The notes below the pieces were generated by a model. It was not told the origin of the DNA and made no database searches. It was given only the letters and a program-made list of their open reading frames with translations. Positions 9,326-17,574 of a stretch of DNA of 64,000 nt are shown here, in pieces (position 1 is the first letter of the stretch; the number at the start of each line of letters is the position of its first letter). Position numbers and translations under genes: made by a program. This DNA comes from DATFXM01 sp035315885 (GTDB lineage Bacteria > Acidobacteriota > Blastocatellia > UBA7656), in the NCBI GenBank assembly GCA_035315885.1, contig DATFXM010000097.1, positions 1 to 64,000 of the forward strand, read 5' to 3'.

Positions 9326-10174
9326 GTGATTACCGGCTTCAACACTGACGTTCGCCACGATGGACGTGTTTATCACGTGCAGACCGAGGACCGCGGCCGC
9401 GAGAAGGCAGTTCTCGAGTCCCTGGTCTACGTGGGCGGAACAATCGTCGCCAAAAAATCAACTCCGTACTCAGATCAGCTTGCAAAAGGGGCTACTGAGG
9501 ACATGATTGCCGGGTTGTTGAAAAAGCAGCATCAGGTGATCATCGCGGCGATCAAGGCGGGGCGAATCGAGGAGCTCATTCGCCACAGCCTGAAGCAGGA
9601 ACGGGCGAAGCGCCAGCCTCAAGCAGCGAAGTCGGGTCAGGATCCTCCTGCACAGGTGCGGCCGCACGCCGCGAGTGGAGGGAACGGCGCCGGCCATACG
9701 ACTACCCCTGAAGTCACCCAACCTCCCGCCAAGCGCTCACGAACCGAGCCCGCACCTGCCCCTGAAGCCTCAACACCTCGAAAACCTACATCAAGTTCGG
9801 GTTCACTCCGACGAGGAACAACCGCCGGGCTGAACCTGGACCAGGTAATATCCGACTACCTGAATCGCAGCTCCGGCCAGGCGAGACTGGACGTAAAAGT
9901 GTTGACGCCTGACGTGTTCATCGCAGGAAAGAACGTCGGGCTGAGGGTCCAGGTGACGCATGACTTCAAGCCGGAGCCCGATGCAATCGTGACCGTCAAG
10001 GTTATCGGTACGGCCTTCAAACCGCAGGTTTTCATCGGTCGCGCCGGCGGCGACGGCATGGCGAGCTTCAGCTTGAACCTTCCTTCCTTCAGCGCAGGCA
10101 CGGCAGCCATTGTAATCGAGGCGCAGTCGGGAAGGGGTCGCGGCGAGCTGAAGAACCTGATCCGCAGAGCCTGA
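9326..10174 (+). CDS. Conserved hypothetical protein with C-terminal beta domain
   Basis: The 282-residue product has three parts. Residues 1-95 form a compact domain beginning ITGFNTDVRHDGRVYHVQTEDRG, a pattern I recall from uncharacterised proteins of acidobacteria and myxobacteria. Residues 95-170 are a Pro/Ala/Ser-rich, probably disordered linker. Residues 180-282 are a beta-sandwich-like domain (VFIAGKNVGLRVQV...), as in Ig-like or CARDB modules. No signal peptide or membrane segment is seen. Translation starts at GTG without a Shine-Dalgarno. Function is unknown. Confidence 0.7.
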   Translation: MITGFNTDVRHDGRVYHVQTEDRGREKAVLESLVYVGGTIVAKKSTPYSDQLAKGATEDMIAGLLKKQHQVIIAAIKAGRIEELIRHSLKQERAKRQPQAAKSGQDPPAQVRPHAASGGNGAGHTTTPEVTQPPAKRSRTEPAPAPEASTPRKPTSSSGSLRRGTTAGLNLDQVISDYLNRSSGQARLDVKVLTPDVFIAGKNVGLRVQVTHDFKPEPDAIVTVKVIGTAFKPQVFIGRAGGDGMASFSLNLPSFSAGTAAIVIEAQSGRGRGELKNLIRRA

Positions 10175-10256
10175 CCTCTCTTCACTCACTCAGCCCGTCT
10201 AATTTGTTCCCGAGCGTGGATTCGAGGATAATAGCGCTCAAGGGTTGCGAGATCTG

Positions 10257-10475
10257 ATGGCTCTTCCGTTGAAGATAACTATTAATGGCGAGGAGAAGAT
10301 CGTTGAGCAGTGCGAGACTTTGCCGTGTCTGATAAAGACTCTCGACTTAAACGGCGATCGCCTTGCCATCGAGCTGAACGGCCAGATCATTCGAAGGGCG
10401 AACTGGGATTCGGTTCGGCTGGTCGATGGCGACCGGCTCGAGATCGTTCACTTTGTCGGAGGTGGCTCGAAATAG
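10257..10475 (+). CDS. thiS: Thiamine sulfur-carrier protein ThiS, with a two-residue C-terminal extension
   Basis: A 72-residue ubiquitin-fold protein that carries sulfur as a C-terminal thiocarboxylate to ThiG for thiazole synthesis. The ending IVHFVGGG is characteristic. Here two further residues, Ser-Lys, follow before the TAG stop, so the terminal Gly-Gly is not free as encoded. An in-frame TTG at 10245 exists, but the ATG at 10257 (MALPLKITING) fits the family better. thiG begins 56 bases downstream. No TPP riboswitch pattern was found upstream. Confidence 0.9.
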   Translation: MALPLKITINGEEKIVEQCETLPCLIKTLDLNGDRLAIELNGQIIRRANWDSVRLVDGDRLEIVHFVGGGSK

Positions 10476-10531
10476 CCGCTTCGAAATCAGATTGAAACTA
10501 CGCATATTAGCGTTCGGGGGTGCTTAACGCG

Positions 10532-11308
10532 ATGTCTGACAAGCTGAATGTCGCCGGGCTCGATTTCAACTCGCGATTGATACTCGGATCAGGTAAATAC
10601 GCCACTTTCGAACTGATGGCCACGGCGCTTGAAGTGTCCGGCTCAGAGATGATCACCGTAGCAGTTCGACGTGTGAACCTCACTGATAAGTCGAAGGAAT
10701 CGTTGCTGGACTACATCGATCCCAAGAAGTATCGGATCCTTCCAAACACTGCCGGTTGTTATAACGCTGGGGACGCGATCCGCACCGCGATGCTTGCTCG
10801 CGAAGTCCTGGACAACAACTGGATCAAACTCGAAGTAATCGGAGATGAGAAGACGCTGTTTCCGGACAATCAGGGTCTACTGGAAGCAACGACGTTTCTA
10901 GTCAAAGAGGGCTTCGTGGTGATGCCTTACTTCAACGACGATCTTATAGTTGCTCGCAGACTGATTGATGCGGGAGCAGCCGCGGTGATGCCTCTCGCCG
11001 CGCCGATTGGTTCGGGGTTGGGTATACAGAACTTCACAAACCTCAGAATTCTGCGCGAACAGATCAGCGAGGTGCCGTTGATAGTCGATGCCGGCGTGGG
11101 AACAGCGTCGGACGCTACGGTTGCGATGGAGCTGGGAGTTGATGGAATCCTGATGAACACCGCAGTAGCCGAAGCGCGCGATCCGATCGCGATGGCCGAG
11201 GCGATGAACCTGGCGGTACGTGCCGGCCGCCTTGCGTACCGGGCCGGTAGGATCCAAAGAAAACTCTATGCCTCGGCGTCGAGTCCGGTCGAAGGTCTTT
11301 CTCGTTAA
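10532..11308 (+). CDS. thiG: Thiazole synthase ThiG
   Basis: ThiG condenses 1-deoxy-D-xylulose 5-phosphate, dehydroglycine and ThiS-bound sulfur into the thiazole moiety of thiamine. The protein (258 residues) is a TIM barrel with SRLILGSGKY near the start and the Schiff-base lysine region WIKLEVIGDEKTLFPD. The phosphate-binding GVGTASDA and late GILMNTAVAEA segments are also present. The ATG at 10532 is preferred over an in-frame GTG at 10520 because a G-rich stretch precedes it and MSDKLNVAGLDF fits other ThiG starts. It follows thiS and probably shares its transcript. Confidence 0.95.
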   Translation: MSDKLNVAGLDFNSRLILGSGKYATFELMATALEVSGSEMITVAVRRVNLTDKSKESLLDYIDPKKYRILPNTAGCYNAGDAIRTAMLAREVLDNNWIKLEVIGDEKTLFPDNQGLLEATTFLVKEGFVVMPYFNDDLIVARRLIDAGAAAVMPLAAPIGSGLGIQNFTNLRILREQISEVPLIVDAGVGTASDATVAMELGVDGILMNTAVAEARDPIAMAEAMNLAVRAGRLAYRAGRIQRKLYASASSPVEGLSR

Positions 11309-11419
11309 ACCGGTTTGCCTTTTCGAAAACTGATCGCTCGTTGCGAGCACTGTTAGAGGTTGAGGCAATCAACGCTGTCCGGCGTTTTGCGATATTCCGT
11401 CGCATAGACTACTGAACCC

Positions 11420-11494
11420 TTATTGCAGCGTTATTGCAGCGTTATTGCAGCCTTACTGCAGCCTTATTGCAGCCTTATTGCAGCCTTATTGCAG
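11420..11494. repeat. 11-bp tandem repeat, nearly seven copies
   Basis: TTATTGCAGCG/C is repeated head to tail 6.8 times (unit starts at 11420, 11431, 11442, 11453, 11464, 11475, 11486). The first two units end in CG and the others in CC; one copy has TTACTGCAG. The period is close to one helical turn. The array ends 15 bases before the rnhB start codon, so it lies in the probable leader or promoter of rnhB. Its copy number is likely to vary between strains. Confidence 0.95.
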
Positions 11495-11509
11495 ATGGAT
11501 GCCTGATGG

Positions 11510-12181
11510 ATGTCAGACTCTGAAGCGAAAGCTCATCGCAAGCGAAAGCGATCCAAGTGCACTCTGAAGTTCGAGCGCCAGCTCGCTAAGGATGGCTACG
11601 CGCTTATAGCCGGCACCGATGAGGTAGGGCGGGGAGCGCTTGCAGGGCCAGTGGTTGCGGCGGCGGTTATCCTGCAAATAGGTAATGTACCGCGGGGTCT
11701 GAACGATTCCAAGCAACTAACCAGGGCTCGTCGCGAGGAGTTGGAAGAGCAGATCATGAAGCGTGCGGTTGCGTTTGCAATCGCGAGGGTCGAGCATGAC
11801 CAGATTGACAGCATAAATATTCTGCAAGCATCGCTTCTCGCGATGGCGCAAGCGGCAAAAGCATTGCAACCCCAACCCGACTATGTTTTAATAGACGGTC
11901 GAAACGAGGTCCCCCAACTTGCCTGCCCCCAGATGACGATTGTCAAAGGTGATAGTCTTTCGGCTTCAGTTGCTGCGGCGTCCATCCTCGCGAAAGTAGC
12001 GCGTGATCGCTTGATGAGAGAGTACGACGAACAGTATCCGGGATACGGCTTTGCGTCACACGTCGGCTACAACACTCGAGAGCACCAGGAAGCCATCGCA
12101 CGACTCGGTCCGTCGGCTATTCATCGGTTGACCTTCCAGGGCGTCAAGTTCTACCAGGCCTCACTGGACCTGCGAGACTAG
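11510..12181 (+). CDS. rnhB: Ribonuclease HII
   Basis: RNase HII cuts the RNA strand of RNA-DNA hybrids and starts removal of misincorporated ribonucleotides. The 223-residue protein has the catalytic AGTDEVGRGALAGP segment (Asp-Glu near 37-38). It also has NDSKQL, the acidic LIDGR segment and KGDSLSASVAAASILAKVARD. The first 30 residues are a basic extension (KAHRKRKRSK...). The gene begins right after an 11-bp tandem repeat and lacks a clear Shine-Dalgarno. The TPR gene starts 101 bases downstream in the same direction. Confidence 0.94.
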   Translation: MSDSEAKAHRKRKRSKCTLKFERQLAKDGYALIAGTDEVGRGALAGPVVAAAVILQIGNVPRGLNDSKQLTRARREELEEQIMKRAVAFAIARVEHDQIDSINILQASLLAMAQAAKALQPQPDYVLIDGRNEVPQLACPQMTIVKGDSLSASVAAASILAKVARDRLMREYDEQYPGYGFASHVGYNTREHQEAIARLGPSAIHRLTFQGVKFYQASLDLRD

Positions 12182-12282
12182 AACTAGCCTTCTGTCGCTC
12201 CCAAAGCTTCCTATTGATCCGCACCCCGCCGCCCCTTTGAGTAGGTCGAGGAGTCGAAAGGCGTTCGCCTTCGGGAGGCACT

Positions 12283-15200
12283 ATGTCATTGAACAAATCC
12301 AAGGTCCTGCGGACTGCGGAGAAGTACGTTTTGCAGGGCAAGATTCCAGCGGCTATAGACGAATACCGAAAAGTCGTGGATGCCGATCCTTCCGACCTGA
12401 CTACGATCAATACCCTGGGCGACCTCTATGTGCGGGCGGGACGAATACCTGACGCAATCGTAAACTTTTCCAGAATCGCCGACACCTATCGCGAAGGCGG
12501 ATTTACGCTCAAAGCCATCGCGATGCTCAAGAAGATTTCGAAACTCGACCCTACGAACATCGAAACAGCGATGAAGCTCGCGAATCTGTATTCGCAGCAG
12601 GGTCTGCTCGTGGAAGCGCGACAGCAGTATCTCCAGGTCGCCGACGCGTACGCTCGCGCGGGTCAGACGCGCAAGGCTCTCGAAGCCTATCAGAAAATCG
12701 CGGACCTGGATCCTTCGAACACGTCGGTCCGGATGAAACTCGCCGAGATCTATTCAAGGGAGCGAATGCCGGAGCAGGCGCACGAGGCATTCATAATGGC
12801 CGGCGCAGAATTCCTGCGCAAGGGCGACATCGAACAGGCGCTCAACGCCAATCTTAAAGCCATCGTCATCAATCCAGACAGCAGACAAGCGCTCACCGCT
12901 ATAGCCACAATCTACACTGAGCAGGGCAATATTGAACGCGCAATAAATATTCTATGCGAAGCATTCGAAAGAAATCCCGGCGATGTCGAGCTGCTTACGA
13001 TTCTCGGCCGCACCTATCTGTCGGCCGGGCTGATGGATGACGCCGAACGAACCTTCCTGAGTCTGGTCGAGCTGGACAAGAATCGATATCACTATCTGCT
13101 CGAGGTCGGACGGCGGTTTCTTCAACTGGGCGATCTGGATCGTGCGTCGGAGCAAATCGACGGGTGCATGGAAGTCCTCATCGCAAAGCGCGAAGAGGAC
13201 AAAGCCATCGACTTTCTCAGACGCGTTCTCGATCGCGACATGAATCACATCGGCGCATTGAAGCGTCTTTCGCAGATCTTCAATCGGATTCGAGAAGACC
13301 ACAATCTCATCGCCACGCTTAATTCGTTGGTTGAGGCTGCGATGAAGAAGGGTAACGAGACCGAAGCAATTGCCGCGCTCAAGGAGTTGGCTCGACTCGA
13401 GCCGGATGAGCCGATGCATCTTCAGCGGCTCTACAATCTCGGCGTGCGCGACATCGTAGAGGCCGGCTCGCCCGACGTCGTACGCGCGACCGGACCGCTG
13501 GACTACCAGTCCGCCGCGTTTGACGACACCTTCGTAATCAGGCAAATCTCCGAAGCCGAAATCCTCGCAGGACACGGACAGGTTGAGCACGCGGTCTCGA
13601 TGCTGAAAGAGATCCTCAACCACGCGCCGGAGAACGTCCAGGTTCACCAGAAACTGAAGGACATCCTGCTTCGCGCCGGATTGATGGACGAAGCCGCCGC
13701 CGAATGCGTGGAGATTGCTCGGATTCACGAGAGCCGTGGTGAGAGTGCTCGTGCAAGCGACTTCCTCGCAGAAGCAAAACAGATCAATCCGCTGCTCGAG
13801 ACTGGCTCCACGGCGGCCCCGGTAGACGACGGATTTGCGTGGGGCATCGGCGAGAGCGCAGGTTACGCGCAGGAGAAATATTCGGCTTCAGGGCGTGCCG
13901 GCAGTCGATCGGATGCCGGGTTCAACCTTAGTCAGCAGCCTCAATCCGATTGGAAGAGCTACGAGACGGGCAAGCTGGATGAGGCCAGCGAGAACGCGTT
14001 CACAAATTTCTCTCATCAGGAACTTCCACCGGCTGCTCCTCCGGAAGTCGCCCGGCCAAAGGTAAACGACTCGCGGTCGTTCGGGTTTAGCTTCGCCGAC
14101 ATTGTTTCGGACGATGATGAATTGGAGGCTCCCAGCGCGCCTCCCGCGCCGCCTATTCCGTCGGAACAATTCTTCCACGAATCGGCGAGCCTGAACCCTG
14201 AAGTAGCTTTTAACTCTTCGTTCAGTGCGGACGCCGCCCTGCACTCAGACGTGATGCCGGAGGCACTGCGCGACGAGCTTGAGGGCGTAGACTTCTACAT
14301 CGCTCAGGGTTACCTCGACGTCGCGAGGGATTCGCTGGATCGGCTTCGAGCCGATCATGGAGATCATCCCGAGGTCATATCGAGATATCGACAGCTCGAT
14401 GAGTACGAGACCGCTACAGAAACGACAGGCGCACCATTCTTCGATGAGCACAAGCAGGTTGCTACCGAAACACCAGCTTCGCCTACCTCATTCGAACAAC
14501 ACGACGAAAGCGACTTCTTCACCGATATGCCCGGCATCGACGACGCCTCTTCGTTTGCGTCGGACGCGTTTGATGAACACCTGGCACAGGGCAACGGCAA
14601 TGCCACCGCTTCGGACTCCGGCGAGTTTGTGTCATCGGAAGCTGGGGAGTTCGGGTTTGAGATCACCGCGATGGAGTCTAGCTCCAACAAGGAAGAGAGC
14701 GGGAGTCTGAAGCCGTTCATCATTCAGAAGGAGTCGGGGCCTCTGTATCCGGACTTGCTCGTTAAGTTCAACACAAGCGAGTTGTCGGACATGTCCGCAC
14801 TGGATGCTATGCGCCAGTTCTCCGGCCCGCTCACCGTTCCGGCACCTCCAGTTCCAACTGGCGACCTGATGCCCGACATGATGTCTGATTTCGAGGCTGC
14901 GATCGACGATCATTCGGCTTCGCCACTCGTAGACATCGACGTGGAAGAATTCGACGAGATGAATTCCGCTTCGTTGAAGGAGTTTCACAATCAATTCGCC
15001 GAAGAGCTCGCCACGGCTGCTCCGGTGGAATCCGAGGCCGCGTGCGAAGACCTGAGCGAGCTTCACGCCATGAGCGGGTTGATCGCCGACTCTCATCCAC
15101 CCATCACTACACCCTCGACGATGGTTGAGGCTCGACCAGCGCGAGATGAGCTCCAGGCCATCTTTGAAGAATTGAAAGGTACGACCGGCGACCTTACTCC

Positions 15201-15600
15201 GCTGGTGGACTTCGAAATGCATTTCAGCCTCGGACTTGCCTACAAGGATATGGAACTGCTCGATGAGGCGATCGAAGAATTCCAGATGGCATTCAGAATT
15301 GCCGGGCTGAACAGCAGCGACGCGGACTACATCCATTGTTGCAACATGCTTGGAGTGTGCTTCGAGCGAAAGCAGATGCCGAGGGTTGCAGTGATGTGGT
15401 TCCAGCGAGGCTTGAAGGTACCGAACCGGCCCGAGGACGAGTATCAGGCGCTCAGATACGAGATGGGCCTGTGCTATGAAGAGCTGAACGAGATCGACAA
15501 GGCGATCGACGCGTTCACCGAGGTATACGGCATCGATGTGAACTATCGAGAGGTAGGCACAAAACTCGATCAGTTGCAGGCGCTCAAGAACGCATGCTAG
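12283..15600 (+). CDS. Large TPR protein (1105 residues) with disordered acidic middle
   Basis: GGGAGGCACT directly before the ATG gives a strong ribosome binding site. Residues 1-510 are at least ten consecutive TPR-like helical pairs (repeated patterns such as AAIDEYRKVVDADPSDL and ALEAYQKIADLDPSN). Residues 510-960 are acidic, Ser/Pro-rich and low in complexity, with an embedded segment near 665-710 (VDFYIAQGYLDVARDSLDRL). Residues 970-1100 return to TPR (FEMHFSLGLAYKDMELLDEAI...). There is no signal peptide or membrane helix, so it is probably a cytoplasmic scaffold. Related acidic-linker TPR proteins occur near gliding or pilus genes in other bacteria, but no partner is evident here. Confidence 0.85.
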   Translation: MSLNKSKVLRTAEKYVLQGKIPAAIDEYRKVVDADPSDLTTINTLGDLYVRAGRIPDAIVNFSRIADTYREGGFTLKAIAMLKKISKLDPTNIETAMKLANLYSQQGLLVEARQQYLQVADAYARAGQTRKALEAYQKIADLDPSNTSVRMKLAEIYSRERMPEQAHEAFIMAGAEFLRKGDIEQALNANLKAIVINPDSRQALTAIATIYTEQGNIERAINILCEAFERNPGDVELLTILGRTYLSAGLMDDAERTFLSLVELDKNRYHYLLEVGRRFLQLGDLDRASEQIDGCMEVLIAKREEDKAIDFLRRVLDRDMNHIGALKRLSQIFNRIREDHNLIATLNSLVEAAMKKGNETEAIAALKELARLEPDEPMHLQRLYNLGVRDIVEAGSPDVVRATGPLDYQSAAFDDTFVIRQISEAEILAGHGQVEHAVSMLKEILNHAPENVQVHQKLKDILLRAGLMDEAAAECVEIARIHESRGESARASDFLAEAKQINPLLETGSTAAPVDDGFAWGIGESAGYAQEKYSASGRAGSRSDAGFNLSQQPQSDWKSYETGKLDEASENAFTNFSHQELPPAAPPEVARPKVNDSRSFGFSFADIVSDDDELEAPSAPPAPPIPSEQFFHESASLNPEVAFNSSFSADAALHSDVMPEALRDELEGVDFYIAQGYLDVARDSLDRLRADHGDHPEVISRYRQLDEYETATETTGAPFFDEHKQVATETPASPTSFEQHDESDFFTDMPGIDDASSFASDAFDEHLAQGNGNATASDSGEFVSSEAGEFGFEITAMESSSNKEESGSLKPFIIQKESGPLYPDLLVKFNTSELSDMSALDAMRQFSGPLTVPAPPVPTGDLMPDMMSDFEAAIDDHSASPLVDIDVEEFDEMNSASLKEFHNQFAEELATAAPVESEAACEDLSELHAMSGLIADSHPPITTPSTMVEARPARDELQAIFEELKGTTGDLTPLVDFEMHFSLGLAYKDMELLDEAIEEFQMAFRIAGLNSSDADYIHCCNMLGVCFERKQMPRVAVMWFQRGLKVPNRPEDEYQALRYEMGLCYEELNEIDKAIDAFTEVYGIDVNYREVGTKLDQLQALKNAC

Positions 15601-15652
15601 ATTGCGAATAGGCGGCTTTGAGTGATGAGACGAGTCGCCGGCGCGATCTACG

Positions 15653-16027
15653 ATGTCTGCCAAACTCACAATCATCTTCTTCATCCTGATATGTTTTGAG
15701 ATCGGGTTGTTGTTGCTGTTGTTGCCATGGGTGCCCATGGCTGGCTGGAATGACAACTACCTGCTGGTGCTCGCCGCCGATCGCATGCATTTGTCACCGC
15801 TTGCGAACATCGTTCGCAGCGGCTTTGTGCGAGGGGCGGTCAGCGGGCTTGGGCTGTTGAACATACTCTTAGGCATCTGGGAAATAATCAATTTCAAGAA
15901 AACGGCGCACGCCTTTCAGCTAGAATGGCAAAGTGAACCTTCCATCAATCCGATCCCGGCCGTTGCTATACGCGATAACCGACCGGAAGCTTCTGAGAGA
16001 TCAGGATCCGATCAAAGCGCTAGTTGA
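15653..16027 (+). CDS. Small membrane protein overlapping thiE
   Basis: The 124-residue product has two hydrophobic segments, about residues 6-30 and 55-80, and a polar C-terminal tail of about 40 residues. The stretch SGFVRGAVSGLGLLNILLGIWE looks conserved, as in small acidobacterial membrane proteins of unknown role. The last 95 bases overlap thiE in another frame. It sits between the TPR gene and thiE in the same direction. No function is proposed; the overlap suggests translational coupling with thiE. Confidence 0.65.
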   Translation: MSAKLTIIFFILICFEIGLLLLLLPWVPMAGWNDNYLLVLAADRMHLSPLANIVRSGFVRGAVSGLGLLNILLGIWEIINFKKTAHAFQLEWQSEPSINPIPAVAIRDNRPEASERSGSDQSAS

Positions 16028-16592
16028 TTTCGCGGCTCGCGCTGCCTCAGCGGGGGTGGACCTCATACAGATACGCGAGCGCGATCTAACGGCTCGTGAG
16101 ATAACTTCGATCGCGCAACGGACACTGTCGACAATGTCATCGACTCACTCAGCGGTTTTGATAAACGACCGAGCAGACATTGCCGCGTCGGTAGGTTCTG
16201 GAGTTCACCTGACAACTCGATCGATCTCGGCGTCGATCGTGCGTCAAACTTTCGGTTCCGAAATACTGATTGGCGTGTCTACTCACAATGAGCGCGAAGC
16301 TCTCGCGGCTCAGGAGGAAGGGGCGGACTTTGTCGTATTCGGTCCGGTTTTCGACACGTCCAGCAAACAGCAGTACGGGCCGCCCGTAGGCTTGAACGCA
16401 CTCGAAGCAGTTGTCGCCAAACTTCGAATACCGGTAATCGGCCTTGGCGGAATTGGTCTAAACAACTTTGATCGAGTGCTCGATACTGGAGCCGCGGGCA
16501 TAGCAGGGATCTCGCTCTTTGCGCATACTGAAGACCTCGCCGAGTTGGTCGATGTGATTAAGGGCGTGAAGAAGAGAGAAGCAGGGGATTGA
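15933..16592 (+). CDS. thiE: Thiamine-phosphate synthase ThiE
   Basis: ThiE joins HMP-diphosphate and thiazole phosphate to make thiamine phosphate. The 219-residue protein has LLYAITDRKLL at the start, then VDLIQIRERDL (diphosphate-binding region), VLINDRADIA, GVHLTTRS and GVSTHNEREA. The segment DFVVFGPVFDT and a final GLGGI follow. The GTG at 15933 is the only start that keeps LLYAITD, so the gene overlaps the preceding membrane-protein gene by 95 bases. thiD begins 4 bases after the stop codon. Confidence 0.92.
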   Translation: MNLPSIRSRPLLYAITDRKLLRDQDPIKALVDFAARAASAGVDLIQIRERDLTAREITSIAQRTLSTMSSTHSAVLINDRADIAASVGSGVHLTTRSISASIVRQTFGSEILIGVSTHNEREALAAQEEGADFVVFGPVFDTSSKQQYGPPVGLNALEAVVAKLRIPVIGLGGIGLNNFDRVLDTGAAGIAGISLFAHTEDLAELVDVIKGVKKREAGD

Positions 16593-16595
16593 GCA

Positions 16596-17375
16596 GTGCT
16601 AACGGTGATGACCGTCGCAGGATACGATCCATCGGGCGGAGCGGGCGTTCTCGCCGATGTGCGGACCATCGCCGATATGGGTTGTTATGGCATTGCCGCG
16701 ATAACCAGCGTCACCTTTCAGAATACTCGTCACGTTCAAGGCGCAAGTCATCTTCACCAGGATGCCGTGTCGGGTCAGATGCGAGCTCTGCTGGACGATT
16801 TCGAGGTAGCGGCGATCAAGACTGGAATGTTGCCTACCGCGTCAATAGTTGAGGAAGTTGCGTTGCTTGTAGCTCAGAAGAAGGTTCCGATTCTCGTAGT
16901 GGATCCGGTTATTGTAAGTAGCAGCGGTTATCAATTGATCGAAGCAGACGCGCTCGAAGCAATGAAAGAACTGCTGCTGCCTCTGGCTACGGTGGTAACG
17001 CCGAACCACCAGGAGGCGGCCGCGCTCACCGGCATGAAGGTTGGTGAACAGCACGAGGCGGAACTCGCGGGCAGTCGCCTGCGTCAGACGGGGGCTCGTG
17101 CGGTTCTGATTACAGGTGGCGACGCTTCAGCTAAGGACGTGCTGCTCGATTGCGCAGGCACCGTCATCTATTCGGGCGAGTTCGTGGAATCCACTAATAC
17201 TCACGGCACAGGTTGCACGTTTTCTTCGGCTCTTGCGTGTCTGCTGGCGCGATCGGTGTCGCTGCGCGATGCAGTCACGCAAGCCAAGCGCTATGTTGAA
17301 ATCGCCATTCGATCGGCGCCACAAGTCGGCGGCGGACGTGGTCCCCTTGGCCAGGTACAAGGCTTTTCGTACTGA
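16596..17375 (+). CDS. thiD: Hydroxymethylpyrimidine/phosphomethylpyrimidine kinase ThiD
   Basis: ThiD phosphorylates HMP and HMP-phosphate to supply ThiE. The 259-residue protein carries AGYDPSGGAG near the N-terminus, VVDPVIVSSSG, VVTPNHQEA and the anion-hole motif THGTGCTFSSALA. The start is GTG at 16596 with a GGGGA stretch seven bases upstream. It is co-directional with thiE (3-nt gap). Together with thiS and thiG this covers much of thiamine synthesis; thiC, thiF and thiO or thiH are not in the window. Confidence 0.93.
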   Translation: MLTVMTVAGYDPSGGAGVLADVRTIADMGCYGIAAITSVTFQNTRHVQGASHLHQDAVSGQMRALLDDFEVAAIKTGMLPTASIVEEVALLVAQKKVPILVVDPVIVSSSGYQLIEADALEAMKELLLPLATVVTPNHQEAAALTGMKVGEQHEAELAGSRLRQTGARAVLITGGDASAKDVLLDCAGTVIYSGEFVESTNTHGTGCTFSSALACLLARSVSLRDAVTQAKRYVEIAIRSAPQVGGGRGPLGQVQGFSY

Positions 17376-17574
17376 AATGAAACGCATTTAATTGTAAGTA
17401 GTGGTGGGGAAAAAGCGAAATCCGCATTCGACGCAGCCGTACGTTTTGTTATACTCTAGCGTATCTCAGCCCGGTTCGGGTTGATTCTCACGTTAAATCC
17501 TTGTAATTCCCGCGGGCAGAAGAGGGGGGTCAGCCTGAAGTACGTACACAGGCAGGATTTCTAGGGGATTTCGA

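Noticed and set aside
10175..10256. TPP riboswitch upstream of thiS
   Set aside because: The conserved CTGAGA and ACCTGATCTGG-type segments are absent.
14632..15756. 374-codon minus-strand frame inside the large TPR gene
   Set aside because: It is the antisense shadow of a clearly real gene with TPR repeats and strong ribosome binding site; the product is rich in rare residues and shows no domain.
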